Assembly: GCA_028752905.1 (NCBI GenBank)
Contig: JAQNBH010000015.1
Span: 14,150,036 to 14,214,035 of the forward strand
Length of the DNA stretch: 64,000 nucleotides
From: Cladorhizidae sp. MBARI D1340-BT2
Lineage: Eukaryota; Porifera; Demospongiae; Poecilosclerida; Cladorhizidae
Reading direction: 5' to 3'
The position numbers were made by a program, and so were the translations under genes. This document shows, piece by piece, positions 30,039 through 40,996 of the stretch (its first letter is position 1; every line of letters begins with the position of its first letter). The notes beneath the pieces are model-generated. The model was not told the DNA's origin and made no database searches. It was given only the letters and a program-made list of their open reading frames with translations.

Positions 30039-30800
30039 TTGTGCTCTTCACTTGGTGAACCGTCGCTCTTCGAAAATCTTCTCCCCTCCTGCAAACCCGT
30101 GGCAACCAAGTCAAGACGTTTTAGCAAGGATGATCAGGCCTTTATACACCAAGAAATTACTCGGCTTCTAGCTGAGGACATAATTGAGCCTAGTACATCA
30201 CCTTGGCGGGCACAGGTGGTTGTTGTCAAAGATCCCTCACTTCGGCACAAAAAAAGGCTCTGTATTGACTATTCTCAGACGGTGAACCTGTACACTGAAC
30301 TCGACGGATACCCATTTCCTCGAATTGATGAGTTGGTCAATAACCTAGCCAACTATAAGGTGTTTTCAACATTCGATCTTAAGAGTGCCTACCATCAGGT
30401 CCCAATAAAAGAATCGGACATGAAATACACCGGCTTTGAGGCGAATGGGAGACTCTATCATTTTTGTCGTATCCCTTTCGGTGTTACCAATGGTGTCGTG
30501 GTCTTTCAGAGAAGCATGGATAAGATGGTTGAAGAGGAAGGGCTCAAAGACACCTTTCCTTATCTGGACAACATAACGGTCGCAGGCAAGGACCAAGCTG
30601 AGCATGACACCAACGTCCAGAAGTTTCTAGATGCAGTTCAAAGTCGAAACCTGACCCTCAATCAAAGCAAGACAGTGAAATCAGTGAAGGTCATCAACAT
30701 CCTGGGGTATTGTGTGGGCAACAGTACCATCAAACCTGATCCTGAAAGACTCCGTCCTCTTCAGGACCTACTAACAAGCGATCTCTTCGCCGAGTTGTAG
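30039..30800 (+). CDS. Reverse transcriptase of the YLDN Gypsy
   Basis: A 253-codon frame. Visible blocks: CKPVATKSRRFSKDDQAFI (start), PSTSPWRAQVVVVKD, RLCIDYSQTVNLYTELDGYP, STFDLKSAYHQVPI (first palm Asp), RIPFGVTNGVVVFQ and, at the active site, PYLDNITVAGKDQAEHD. The second Asp of YxDD is Asn. I recall the YLDN form as a feature of an animal Ty3 lineage rather than decay, with one catalytic Asp retained in the pair. IDYSQT replaces the usual IDYRxLN. RT copies the element RNA in the particle. It ends at a TAG (30798) between RT and RNase H. Confidence 0.88.
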   Translation: MCSSLGEPSLFENLLPSCKPVATKSRRFSKDDQAFIHQEITRLLAEDIIEPSTSPWRAQVVVVKDPSLRHKKRLCIDYSQTVNLYTELDGYPFPRIDELVNNLANYKVFSTFDLKSAYHQVPIKESDMKYTGFEANGRLYHFCRIPFGVTNGVVVFQRSMDKMVEEEGLKDTFPYLDNITVAGKDQAEHDTNVQKFLDAVQSRNLTLNQSKTVKSVKVINILGYCVGNSTIKPDPERLRPLQDLLTSDLFAEL

Positions 30801-30802
30801 GA

Positions 30803-31684
30803 ATGTTTGCTTACTATGCGAAGTGGATACCACAATTTTCTGACAGAATAAAATCTCTGATGAGTGTAACCTCTTTTCCATTGGACGCACCTTCATTGAC
30901 AGCCTTTGATCTCCTTAAGAAGGAGCTCGAAGGTGCTACTCTTCAATCTATAGACGAAAGCTGCCCATTTGTTGTAGAGTGTGACGCCTCAGAAGTTGCG
31001 ATCTCTGCTATGCTAAATCAAGGTGGACGACCAGTCACATTTATGTCTAGGACACTACAGAGTAGTGAACTGCACTATCCGTCGATAGAGAAGGAAGCCA
31101 CGGCGATCATGGAGGCTGGACGCAAGTGGCGACACTTACTTTCGTGTCGCCATTTCACTCTTATTACTGACCAACGCTCAGTGGCATTCATGTTTGATAG
31201 CAGGAAACGTTCGAAAGTCAAGAACAATAAAATACAAGACTGGAGACTTGAATTGGCCTCATTCTCCTACACGGTGAAGTACCGTCCTGGCAAAGACAAT
31301 GTGGCACCAGATTCCTTTACACGGGCGTTTCTATCTTCGATACAGTCATCTGACTTGGATGACATCCACATTGCCTTGTGTCACCCGGGAGTAACTCGAA
31401 TGCTGCATTTTGTTCGCTCAAAGAATCTGCCATACTCTACTGAAGACATGAAAAGAGTATGTTCGAGTTGCAGAATATGTGCAGAGCTGAAGCCTCAGTT
31501 TTACCGCCCGGTTCCTGGAACTTTGATCAAAGCGACTCAGAGACTCAGTATGGACTTCAAAGGACTGTTACCTACTGACTCTCGCACACATATACATGCT
31601 CACTGTTGTGGACGAGTACCCACGTTTTCCTTTTGCATTCCCTTTCCCGAACATGAGCTCCTCAACTGTCATAAAGTGCCTTGA
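30803..31684 (+). pseudogene. RNase H and integrase N-terminus of the YLDN Gypsy
   Basis: It starts MFAYYAKWIPQFSDRIKSLM, the RT connection. RNase H follows with PFVVECDASEVAISAML (catalytic Asp), SIEKEATAIMEA (Glu) and LITDQRSVAFMF (Asp), ending YRPGKDNVAPDSFTR. The HHCC zinc finger of integrase follows (ALCHPGVTRMLHFVRS ... CSSCRICAEL), then the first integrase Asp (RLSMDFKG). A frameshift near 31590 moves the reading to the next frame. Confidence 0.85.
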
Positions 31685-32390
31685 CCAGTTATTCACTCTT
31701 TGTGGTTTGCTTAGTTATATTCATTCTGATCGTGGCTCGTCTTTCCTGTCACAAGAACTAAAAGATTACTTTTTAGCCCGTGGAATAGCTACTAGCAAGT
31801 CCACACCTTATCATCCGATAGGAAATGGCCAGGTGGAATGGTATAACGGAATCATCTGGAAAGCTGTTCGTCTTGCATTAAAGTCAGCTCGGCTACCAGA
31901 TTCCCAATGGGAAATAGCATTACCTACTGCCTTACACTCAATCAGGTCATTGCTCACTACGTCCACAAACACCACACCTCATGAGCGATTCTTTGGGTAT
32001 CAGCGCCGATCTTGCCATGGAACTTCAATGCCTTCGTGGCTGATGTCCCCAGGTCCTGTCTTGCTCCGCCGATTCGTACGAGTGCACAAGAATGACCCAC
32101 TAGTGGATCAAGTGGATCTTCAAGGAGCCAATCCAACTTATGCCCATGTGTGTTACAAAGATGGTCGGGAATCAACTGTTTCCCTCCGAGATTTGGCCCC
32201 TTGTCCGAGAAGCCCGTTAAATGAGAGATACCCTCTGTCGCCATCAACGGATCCCGAAAGCACCTCTCAAAGTGACATTTCTACTGATACCATGGCCCCA
32301 CTGGCTGATGAGCCTGAACCGAGCTCTATTCGACGTTCTACTCGAGACGTGAAGCCACCCATACGATTGGGATTTCCTGCAAAGGAATAA
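31596..32390 (+). CDS. Integrase core and C-terminus of the YLDN Gypsy
   Basis: It continues the integrase: VVDEYPRFPFAFPFPNMS, YIHSDRGSSFLSQELKDYF (second catalytic Asp), YHPIGNGQVEWYNGI (catalytic Glu; QVEW where QVER is common). A C-terminal DNA-binding region follows and a Ser/Pro-rich tail ending LGFPAKE*. All three catalytic acids are present across the frameshift. The purine tract and 3' LTR follow within 20 bp. Confidence 0.88.
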   Translation: MLTVVDEYPRFPFAFPFPNMSSSTVIKCLDQLFTLCGLLSYIHSDRGSSFLSQELKDYFLARGIATSKSTPYHPIGNGQVEWYNGIIWKAVRLALKSARLPDSQWEIALPTALHSIRSLLTTSTNTTPHERFFGYQRRSCHGTSMPSWLMSPGPVLLRRFVRVHKNDPLVDQVDLQGANPTYAHVCYKDGRESTVSLRDLAPCPRSPLNERYPLSPSTDPESTSQSDISTDTMAPLADEPEPSSIRRSTRDVKPPIRLGFPAKE

Positions 32391-32418
32391 CTGGCATTTT
32401 CTCTTTAGAGGGGAAGAA

Positions 32419-32599
32419 TGATGTGAACTTTGTACTACTAGCTAATTAATCACATGGTATCAGGTGACCCCAAAACCTCGTGACTGTGAACTCGCTACTC
32501 TTTCTGTTAGTTGTTAGTCATTGCTTGTTATCAGTTGTCTTTTGTTGTAGTGTTGTTGTAATTTGTATAAAGCCAAATATCGTATTGTTGGTCACTTCA
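32419..32599 (+). repeat. 3' LTR of the YLDN Gypsy
   Basis: It matches 23088-23268 with about seven substitutions (about 4%). The self-priming partner reads TAATTTGTATAAA here, one mismatch. Confidence 0.92.
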
Positions 32600-32779
32600 T
32601 GGAGCACTTGTAGAGAATTTTTTTCCGTTTAAAAAAGCCATTTTCCGTTTCAGCTTTTCCTCAATTCTGTTTCATTGGCTGATTTTTTTTAATTTTCCGT
32701 TTCAGAAATTAAAATTAATTATGGGTTAATTATAGGCTGCAATAATTTAGGCTGCAATAATTTGCATAAAATACCAGTA

Positions 32780-35484
32780 CATACTTACCTTTCAATGTCT
32801 CCATTAAAATATAACATCACAAGTCTCTTTGTATTTTGTTCTGGCTAGTTCTCCCTTCGATCATTCAGGATGTGTGAAAAACTTCGCTCCACATCAATTG
32901 AAGCCACTGGCATCCAAATAGCATTTGAAGCTATAGCAGAAAGTTTGGGGAATCAGTCTTTCATGCTATCCCAAAATCCAGGAATGGACAGTGGACTGGG
33001 TAGTTTGTCACGATCCTGAGTGTAAATGAGCCACTCTTCAAGCAGCTCAGGGGATGGATCCTGGAGGGCATTGATAGCATGGTAATCTACTATATCATTC
33101 CCAAGAGTTGGAAGCTGACGCGGATCAAAAATGCTTACAGCCGTGTAATGTGGGTAGGCTGGATGTCTGTCCAAGTGAAGTTCTAGTTTATTAACTCTTT
33201 AACGGATGTAGGCGCCATGTGGCGGAGGAGCTCACTATAAATCACTCGTTGATCGTAGAGCAATAATTTATATGTAAATATTATATAAAAAAACCTAAGT
33301 TAATACTCCACATACACAAGAAATTTCAATTCAAATCCGTAAACGTCCAGGAAGTTAGAGAAAAGGGTGCAGTTAGTTGAGTTAGCCACGCCCTGGAAAA
33401 TGTCCGAAGATTTATTACTCTCGAGGAAGTGCTTGCTGAGGTTGCCGACTACGATATTGCCCTTTCCGAGGATGAATCTGAGGAAGAAGAGGGTGAAGGC
33501 ATCTATGCTTACCTGGAAAATGCTATATAGCTCCAACAGGACCACCACGAAAAGCTTGGCCATGGAGGCAGGCTGCATCTGAGAGCGATTTCCTGCTCTC
33601 TGATGAGGAAGACATGGGCCAGGAAGACCACGAAGGCTTCCCAGGTTTGTGAAAATATATATATAGCTGCAGTAATGTATTAGCATGTTGTTCACCATTA
33701 GAAAGATTTTTTTGTTCAAATTCAAGTGTAAATTTTGTGGTAAATACCTATTCCAAGTGATTGTTCTTACTCTAACTCTATCATCTTCATCTCAGATTCT
33801 CTAAACTTTCTCTAGCACTGTAATAGTTATCTGTAGAGTGTGTGTGTCATGTAAAAGAAAGAAAAAAGATGTTCTTGTATTGATAAACAAGTTATAAACA
33901 CTATAATTCTATATAATAATATTCATGTTTGTGGGTTTTTTTGTGTGGTTATGTTTGTGGTTTGCAATTTACCACAGTGTTTGTAAACAATGGTGCTATC
34001 ACATATGCATTCCTGATTTTATATATATTTTTATTATTTTCTTTCTGTTTTCTTTCCGCATTCTTTCTGTTTTCTTTCTGGAATTCATCCGTGAAAGAGT
34101 TAAGAGATAGTCTGAACACGGTCTGAAATGATTTGTTGTATTTTCTCTTCTGGTCAGCCTCGAATTTGTCAAGCAATCGGTCTGTCTCTGGGCCAAAGCT
34201 GGTTTTTGAGACACCAGCTCTGAGATAAGAACACAGATCTTGGAGGAGATTGTACACTGTACATGCCAATGGAGTTTCTTTGGCCTCAAGTGACGTCAAG
34301 ACAGCCATCAAACACCGGCAGTTCTCCTTGATGAAGTATATATAGCTGCAGGCTTATTTCAGCATAGATAATGTTGTGTGTCACGAATTTAATGATTCGT
34401 TCAACAGCCATCTCTTGCCCCTTCTCTGCCTTGTAAAAGCCTTCATACACATGGATTCTTGTGGCATGATAGCTGGCTGCTTGAAACCACGAATTCCATT
34501 GAGATGAAACAGGGACTGGTGGTAGCTTGACGTCAGTGCTAGCAATAAACTCGCCAAGGTGGTACTTCAGGAATCGATTCTTTCTGCTAGGCTTCTTAAA
34601 GAGAGATGACTTTATCATCATGATAAGATCATAGGTATGTGAAAAGTCACCATGATGGTGAAAAACTTCAGCTGCCAGGTTGACAATGTGTGCAAGGCAC
34701 AGAACATGCACAGACTTAGGGTAAACAGCCGAGAGAACATCCCTATATGCCTTCTTACAGTACGCAGCACTGTCTAAAACAATAGAAACAACATTCTCAA
34801 ATGGTATTCCAGCTTCACTCACACTTTGGATAATTGCTTGCTCAATGTGCTGTGATTGTACACCTCCATTTTTACCACATTGATTAGAAAAGACTTGCCT
34901 CGAACACTAGCAATGGCATTCAAGATGCTATGGTCACGCACATCAGTAGTTTTGTCAACAGTGATGCTAACTGGCTGGTGATGAAGTACATCCTGGAGAG
35001 CTGAAAAATTAGTCTTATAGAGCCTCGGTATATATGTTGTGCGAAGTGTGGCTACTTGAGGTAGAGCTCCTGCATGTTTACAGTGTTTCTGTAGGAATGG
35101 CCTGATCTTTTCCATTTTATCAAGGGGAATATCTGCAATGGTGCACATTTTCAAATAATCCAACACAAAACTTTCCGTAATCTCCTTGGACTTGAAAATT
35201 GGGCCGGGCGTTGTCTGCCTTCTGGATGAAGGCCCAGTTGATCCACTCTACTTCATTGCTTCCTTTTTAGTAGCATGTTTCTTACTTTTGAGGTAATCCT
35301 TCACAGTGCCAAATCTAGTAAAATCTATACTGTGTAAACAAAACTTGCAAAAAAGCACACCTCCATCTGCATACAGATCTTCATGGAACTGTTTTGCTCT
35401 CTCCTCAGCACTTATGCGGGTAAGTGGAGCACTCCTCTTGGCTTTTTTGGCTCTGGGAGGCTCTGACTCATCCATATCAGCCAT
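32780..35484 (-). pseudogene. hAT transposase with CGGBP1-like BED finger, interrupted
   Basis: Pieces in order: 35484-35248 (start MADMDESEPPRAKKAKRSAP; finger VLFCKFCLHSIDF ... KSKKH, the CGGBP1/hAT BED type); 35166-34819 (ISITVDKTTDVRDHSIL-like core with an Asp); 34822-34286 (VLDSAAYCKKAYRDVL, VHVLCLAHIVNLAAEVFHHH); 34311-34104; then, after the MITE, 33190-32955 (HPAYPHYTAVSIFDPRQLP); and the hATC block IWMPVASIDVERSFSHILND (about 32925-32860) with an in-frame TAG, ending LVMLYFNGDIER near 32785. It is inactive through frame breaks, a stop and the MITE. Confidence 0.85.
33191..34103 (+). mobile_element. piggyBac-type MITE 2 carrying the same N-terminal exon
   Basis: TTAA at 33191-33194 and 34100-34103; TIRs CTCTTTAACGGATG and, inverted, CTCTTTCACGGATG. 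On the + strand (about 33390-33650) the reading contains FITLEEVLAEVADYDIALSE, an acidic run, YAYLENA and, after a frame change, SDEEDMGQEDHEGFPG before GTTTGT. Subterminal GGCGCCATGTGGCG matches the CGCCATATGGCG palindrome of MITE 1. Its removal restores the hAT frame. Confidence 0.82.
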
Positions 35485-35757
35485 TTACAATTACACAACA
35501 TGTGTGTAATGGTGTTATAGTAGAGCCCAAGCTGTATTACCATTTCTCTAACCAGCAGTAGCTATATACAGCTTATAAATGTCTACACAGAACTGTAAAA
35601 ACCATTAACAGGTTACATTTAGATGTAGAGTGAATTTTGGGCTAGACTAGCTAATTGATTTTGGCAACCTCAGAACAGCAAATTCAGGTTCAGAATGTAG
35701 ATTCCGTGTATTCCATCCATTTTCCATTTTCAAGGAAAACCATTGTCTCTACACTTG

Positions 35758-36045
35758 GTGCAAGTTTAGTTGGTCTCTAGTGTGCTTGTGTGTATGGAGC
35801 ACTTGATGCAAGTTTAGTTGGGCTCTAGTGTGCTTGTGTGTATGGAGCACTTGATGCAAGTTTAGTTGGGCTAGTGTGTGTGCTTGTGTGTATGGAGCAC
35901 TTGATATAAGTTTAGTTGGGCTCTAGTGTGCTTGTATGTATGGAGCACTTGATGCAAGTTTAGTTGGGCTAGTGTGTGTGCTTGTGTGTATGGAGCACTT
36001 GATGCAAGTTTAGTTGAGCTCTAGTGTGCTTGTGCTCTCGGATGT
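35758..36045. repeat. 48-bp minisatellite, right block (about 6 copies)
   Basis: Same unit as 21957-23087. Its end lies about 50 bp before the acceptor of the exon at 36093. Confidence 0.93.
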
Positions 36046-36092
36046 GCTGATTCATTATTTTGTCATGCCTTGGTTTGTTTTTCTGCTTTTAG

Positions 36093-36182
36093 ACATCCAA
36101 TTGGCTGATCAAAGGTATCGTCTTGATGGAGAACTTTGATGAGCGGGTGGCTCTTGTCTCTCGACTCATTGACATTATGGAG
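36093..36182 (+). CDS. SOS: SOS-like RasGEF, exon 2 in window
   Basis: Acceptor TTTTAG ends at 36092 and donor GTGAAG starts at 36183. The 30 codons contain NWLIKGIVLMENFDERVALV and SRLIDIMEE (with the next exon), matching the helix of the RasGEF domain that follows the PSELV block. It is in phase with the exons at 12946 and 43829. The intron before it is about 22.9 kb. Confidence 0.9.
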
Positions 36183-37744
36183 GTGAAGAATGATGAGAGA
36201 GGGGGTTATGTGGGGTGATTAGGAATTGTGTGCAGGGTGAGGAAGGGTTTGAGTGGTAGTGAGGAGGGAGAGGTCCAGAGGAGTGTGAAATCTTGAGTAG
36301 GAGGGGTTGTGGTGTGAAGTTGTGTGGAGGCAGAGGGTGGAGCAGGAGTCGGTGAGGTGTTGTATGTGGGATTTGTTGGGTGTCAGGGAGGAGTGTGTGG
36401 GGTGGGAAAGGTGCATGGATGGTTTTTATTCTTTTTCTTTCTTTTGTTAACCTTGTGGTATCACTGACATGCATGACATGATGTGAAACTTTTTCCTTGC
36501 TCCCTTTGTAAATATTTTAAGAGTGTGGTTGGCACCCCTGCACCCCTCACCGATTTTCCCTCCCTCCCCTTGCCTTCCAAAAGAAACACTTGTTATCAAG
36601 TAAAAGAAACAAGTGTATTTTATATTATAAGTGACCACCACAGCCACTGTCTGAGAGAATCAGTCTTTTCACAATAAGTTTTTTCTTCCTGTAACACAGT
36701 GTAATGCAGTATAACACAGTAATGGAAAACCAGACCTGTTGTCCATCCCAGGAGTGGGTGTGGTCCCACATTAATGTGTGTGGCTGTCAGACATGACATG
36801 GTGTATTGTAATTTTCTCAGCACATGCTGTAATATATCAGGGGGTTGCATTACCACTCCATGAGATTGGTTTGACATATAGTGGACACCAAATATACATA
36901 CACACACATATCTTTCTTGGCCACCTAATGAGTTTCATGATTTTAGCTCCAAGAACACTTCTAGCTTGACTTGAGTCCATCACTAACTTAGTAAAGCAGG
37001 CAGCACAAAAGATGTTAGAAACAATGAAGTTTGTCAAGGATCTTGCCCCACACATGCTTGCATACAATAGAACTTTTCATTATTATTTTCTATCACAGAA
37101 ACTCCAAATTTTCCAGTGCACTGCAGCAACTAATCTGTTTGGAGAATCTTACTCTTGTGACAATAGGTTTGATCCTGATTTCAAATGGCAGCCAGCAACC
37201 CTTCCCTCCCAAGCTCATATGCTAAAACTTGCATTGCCACCTAAGAGAATGATTGATATTTGCTCCAAAAAGACACCTAGTGGAGGGCGGCTTGGGCAAT
37301 TTTAAGTGGTCAGTCCAGGAAGTGGGTGTGTTCTGGGTGTGGTTTAGAAGTATTGTACTCACAATTGCTGACAAAATCGGCAGAAATTATTAATTATCAT
37401 TTTCTATGTTCCCCCTTACTTACAGAGTCATTGGCTAATTATGTCATGCGTGCATTTAACTCCGCATACATGAGGGCATGCACTATTATGACTACCAGTA
37501 ATGCGCACAAGCAGATCACCAGATCTCAACCAGGTGACAATTATTGGAAGTAGCAGTGTTCCATCGCCCTCCGTTCTACGTAGTTTCGTCAATCATCTAT
37601 TAGTTTCGTGTTCTTCATAGTCAGCTTCTCCACTTCTAATCGAGGGCGTGTTTTATTCGAGTGCACGTTCTAATCGAGAAACTACGGCAAGTGTGTCTGT
37701 GAGGACCTTGTGGATGTGAAGTTGTTCAATCTTTATTGTGATAG
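36183..37744. other. RasGEF intron, no gene seen
   Basis: A purine-rich, G-rich stretch at 36185-36420 follows the donor. An open frame at 37012-37305 shows no recognised domain and no start or splice support. Confidence 0.5.
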
Positions 37745-37757
37745 TGAGATGCAGGTA

Positions 37758-37853
37758 AGTACCTTCAGAGTGGAACGCAGGTAAAGTACCTTCGGAGTGG
37801 GACGCAGGTAAAGTACATTCGGAGTGGGATGCATGTAAAGTACCTTCGGAGCC
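37758..37853. repeat. 27-bp tandem repeat, about 3.5 copies
   Basis: Units of the type GTAAAGTACCTTCGGAGTGG plus 7 bp; intronic. Confidence 0.8.
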
Positions 37854-38814
37854 ATACCTGCCCTGTGTGTCTTAGATCTTTGCTAAGGTAGTAAACCGGC
37901 AGACCCAAAAAATGTAGGATTTTTTTTTTTTACTCATTAAATTTATCTTCATGTTTCTATGAACATGTATTGCTCCATCTCACATAACTTCCATACATAA
38001 AACTTCAGTACCAGAGGACTCCAAATATTCCATTGCACGTCCACTCATTTAGTAGGGATGAGCTGGTAAGAAATTTCATTTACGATGCAATCAAGCTAAC
38101 GCACCTGCTGTTAGAACAAATGACCTGCACTCAGTTCTTCTGGCTGGGGAACTGTTACCAAGTTCTGTAGCTCATCATGTGCCAAAACATCTGCTGTCTG
38201 CTTGGTAACTTTTACCAAGTCCTTGAAGGAGGCTGTAGCTGAACCTTACATGGGTAGTCAACAATACATGTAGCAACAAGACATGGCATGTGCTGATATG
38301 TGTAGCTTCCAACCACAATAAAGCTTTTAATTGGACTTTGATGAGGAACTCTGTGTATGCCCAATAATATGTGACCAGATTTACAAAAGGACAGATTTAT
38401 TGCGAGATTAGCTACACAAGATTAAAGTTTCACACTGATTTGTTTTCCTGCAGGAATCGTCAGAAGAACTCTTTTTCTAAAGATGTGCAGTTATAAGTAC
38501 TACAGTAGCTAACTAAAGGCACAGACAAGCCAGCTAGTTGACCTAATGAGTTTTTGATTATGGAGCATTGTCAAGGGAAGCCTTTGCGTGGTGAATGACC
38601 AGGAAATTATTTTTATAAATGTCTACCTCAATAGATCCTGCCTTACTTGAAGCCTTTTGAGATTCTGCCTTATTTGAAGCCAACCTCGGAGAAGTTGATG
38701 TCCAGCACTTCAGCGATTATTTTTGTAGGAAGTTGGTAGTTGGTTTTGATAATTAAGCACTAATAACATTACTTTAGTCATTGTGATGAACAAGATTTTA
38801 ATAGCATTCCTACA
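37854..38814. other. RasGEF intron, nothing recognised
   Basis: AT-rich sequence with no open frame of note, repeat ends or exon signal that I can support. Confidence 0.4.
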
Positions 38815-39041
38815 AGAACACAGATACTCTAGTAGCTAACACACTACCAGGCTACTACAACATGTAACAAATAAGATCACAGATAACTCGAGTAGCTAAC
38901 ACACTACCAGGCTACTACAACATGTAACAAACAAGAACACAGATAACTCTAGTAGCTAACACACTGCCAGGCTACTATAACATGTAACAAACAAGAACAC
39001 AGATAACTATAGTAGCTAACACACTGCCAGGCTACTACAAC
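38815..39041. repeat. 60-bp tandem repeat, about 4 copies
   Basis: Unit AGATAACTCTAGTAGCTAAC plus 40 bp, highly regular at 60-bp spacing. Confidence 0.92.
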
Positions 39042-39900
39042 AGGTGAGCCACTAGAGGTGAATGCCAGAAAAGAAGGCGTGTCCCTTCCAGGATGTTGAA
39101 GCAGTAGTTTCTCTCACCTTACAGCTCACAACAATTCCTCATCTCGACAGCAGCCAGAGTCACGTCAGCACATGACAGATTCACCACCAACCTTAGTGTC
39201 CTATTAATAGCAAGTTGTAAGTGTGTGCCACTTCTTGCCTATGCATACATCATTAGGACAGCAGCCAGAGTTACATGTTTCCTGGACAAGGCGACTGCAA
39301 ACAGTTCCAGGAGAATGACTGTTCCGCCAGGTTCAGCATCAGCAGGGATCGCTATGAGGGCATGCATTCCCAATCTTCTGCTCTCACCAGTCCAGCACTT
39401 TCCAGTCCAGCACCTCATCACCAAGAGACACAGACTATAATTCATCTTGTCATCCTTGTACTCGACTCCGAAGCTGATGCTAACATACTAAACTAGCTCG
39501 CGACTTTAGGCCAGAGCTGAGTGGAGCCAAGCAGCACAGGAAATCTAGGACTGGGGTTTGTACTTGATTAACCAGCAGAGTACTAATAACAAATAACAAG
39601 CAAATTTCAACTAAAGGCCTAAAGAATAGCTCTAATATTTGAAGGTAAGATTTGTGCCTTCAATGGAGTAACTGCTACTAATACTTGCGCTAGAGCTAGC
39701 CATGCATCAAATAAATTCTAGCTCTGGAACTGTTGCTGTACTCTAGCTAACTAGGAGGAGAGCTAGAGATTTCAATCAAGGACTTATGGCTCTAAGCTTG
39801 GTTGCTAAGCTTTGATCTTCAACATAGTAGCCACTGCTACAACTACCACTGGCTTTATCTATCGGGTATCTAGAGAATGAGAAGGTAATAGTCATACCTA

Positions 39901-40110
39901 CTACCCTAGTACAACAACAGACACTGGAACAGCAGATATATGGCAGCTACATGTATCTAGAGAACAAGAAGGGAAGACTCAGCGCTACCCTAGTACAACA
40001 ACAGACACTGGAATAGCAGATATAGGGCAGCTATCTAGCGAATGAGAAGAGAGGACTCAGAGCTACCCTGTACAAAGACACCAGAACAGCAGATGTGGGG
40101 CAGCTAGGAG
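39901..40110. repeat. Tandem repeat of about 80 bp, 3 copies
   Basis: CTACCCTAGTACAACAACAG recurs at 39901, 39986 and, less exactly, 40063. The stretches 39042-39900 and 40111-40550 show no gene. Confidence 0.75.
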
Positions 40111-40558
40111 ATATTGTGATATTTGCTTTAATCACTGCTATTAATACTAGCGCTGGCTACTTTGACAATCCAGCATCCAGAGAAGACTCCAATCGCTCCA
40201 TTTCTCGTCATCCAAACTTATTGATATAATATTGCAACGACTTTATTGAATGTTTTCTCAGTAGTACGCAATGATCCAGTGCAGCCTCTTGGGAGGGAAA
40301 TGGTTATAACAGATTAGTCTAAAACTTGTGCTATTTGGACATCAAATCAAATATAATTCTTGCCTTTTAATAACAAAATCTCTACTTTCTTTTTTTAAAC
40401 AAGTCTGGTTTTTTTGCAAATCTGGCCAAATACATGTATACAGATAGTACAAAGAACCCCACCCCCAACCCCCGGGGAAGAAGAAAAAAATATTAACAAG
40501 AACAAAAATGATTGAGTTATGAGACAACTATACTGGATTAACCCGTTAAAAACAAAGT

Positions 40559-40692
40559 GCACCCATGTGGACCACGTGTTTCCTGATTTGTACCTATGTG
40601 GACCACCACCAGTTGTGGTCCACATGGGTGCACTCTTGTTTCCTGGTGTGTACCTGTGGACCACCACTAGTTGTGGTCCACATGGGTACACT
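40559..40692. repeat. Compound inverted repeat (CCCATGTGGACCAC family)
   Basis: CACCCATGTGGACCAC appears forward at 40559 and inverted (GTGGTCCACATGGGTGCA) near 40614, with a second inverted copy near 40671. The same core forms a hairpin at 45872-46004. Confidence 0.75.
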
Positions 40693-40996
40693 TGCGTTTC
40701 CTGATGTGTATATAAACTCATAAGCATGTGTGTTTAATAAACAATGGTTAAGGAATAATATCTGCTATGATGGGTTAGCTTTAGAGTTATCCTAAGCCGC
40801 TTGACTGTAAAAATAATAATAAAATTATCTACTACTATTAATAATAATAATCATAAATAAAAACCAGAGAAAATGTTTCGTTTAAATATATATATATATA
40901 TATGTATTGTATATATATTGTATATATATATATATATATATATATACTTAGAAGGTAGTTTGCTTATGAAGGCTACAAATAGTGCTCAATGCTGTG

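Larger units (their letters stand above)
23088..32599 (+). mobile_element. Ty3/gypsy retrotransposon with YLDN active site and self-priming-type PBS (split)
   Basis: LTRs 23088-23268 and 32419-32599 (181 bp each, about 7 differences) run TGATGTGAAC...GGTCACTTCA. The 5-bp TSD TGGAG (23083-23087, 32600-32604) is exact and comes from the 48-bp minisatellite. A purine tract AGAGGGGAAGAA precedes the 3' LTR. The order inside is gag, protease, RT, RNase H, integrase, the usual Ty3 order. A Gmr1-like element (23344-28897) interrupts gag after about 18 codons. Several stops show that it is inactive. Confidence 0.92.
32611..35751 (-). mobile_element. hAT transposon (CGGBP1-like finger) in the 48-bp minisatellite
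   Basis: The left end is TAGAGAATTTTTTTCC and the right end, as reverse complement, is TAGAGACAATGGTTTTCC. CACTTG is repeated on both sides (32605-32610, 35752-35757), and minisatellite units abut it. A 6-bp TSD is short for hAT (usually 8), so two bases may have mutated. The coding strand is minus; a piggyBac MITE sits in it. Confidence 0.85.

Noticed and set aside
32611..35751. An 8-bp hAT target duplication
   Set aside because: Only CACTTG (6 bp) is shared; the next bases on the two sides differ, so 8 bp cannot be claimed.
37012..37305. 97-codon + strand frame in intron
   Set aside because: No domain recognised and the length is within chance for AT-rich sequence.
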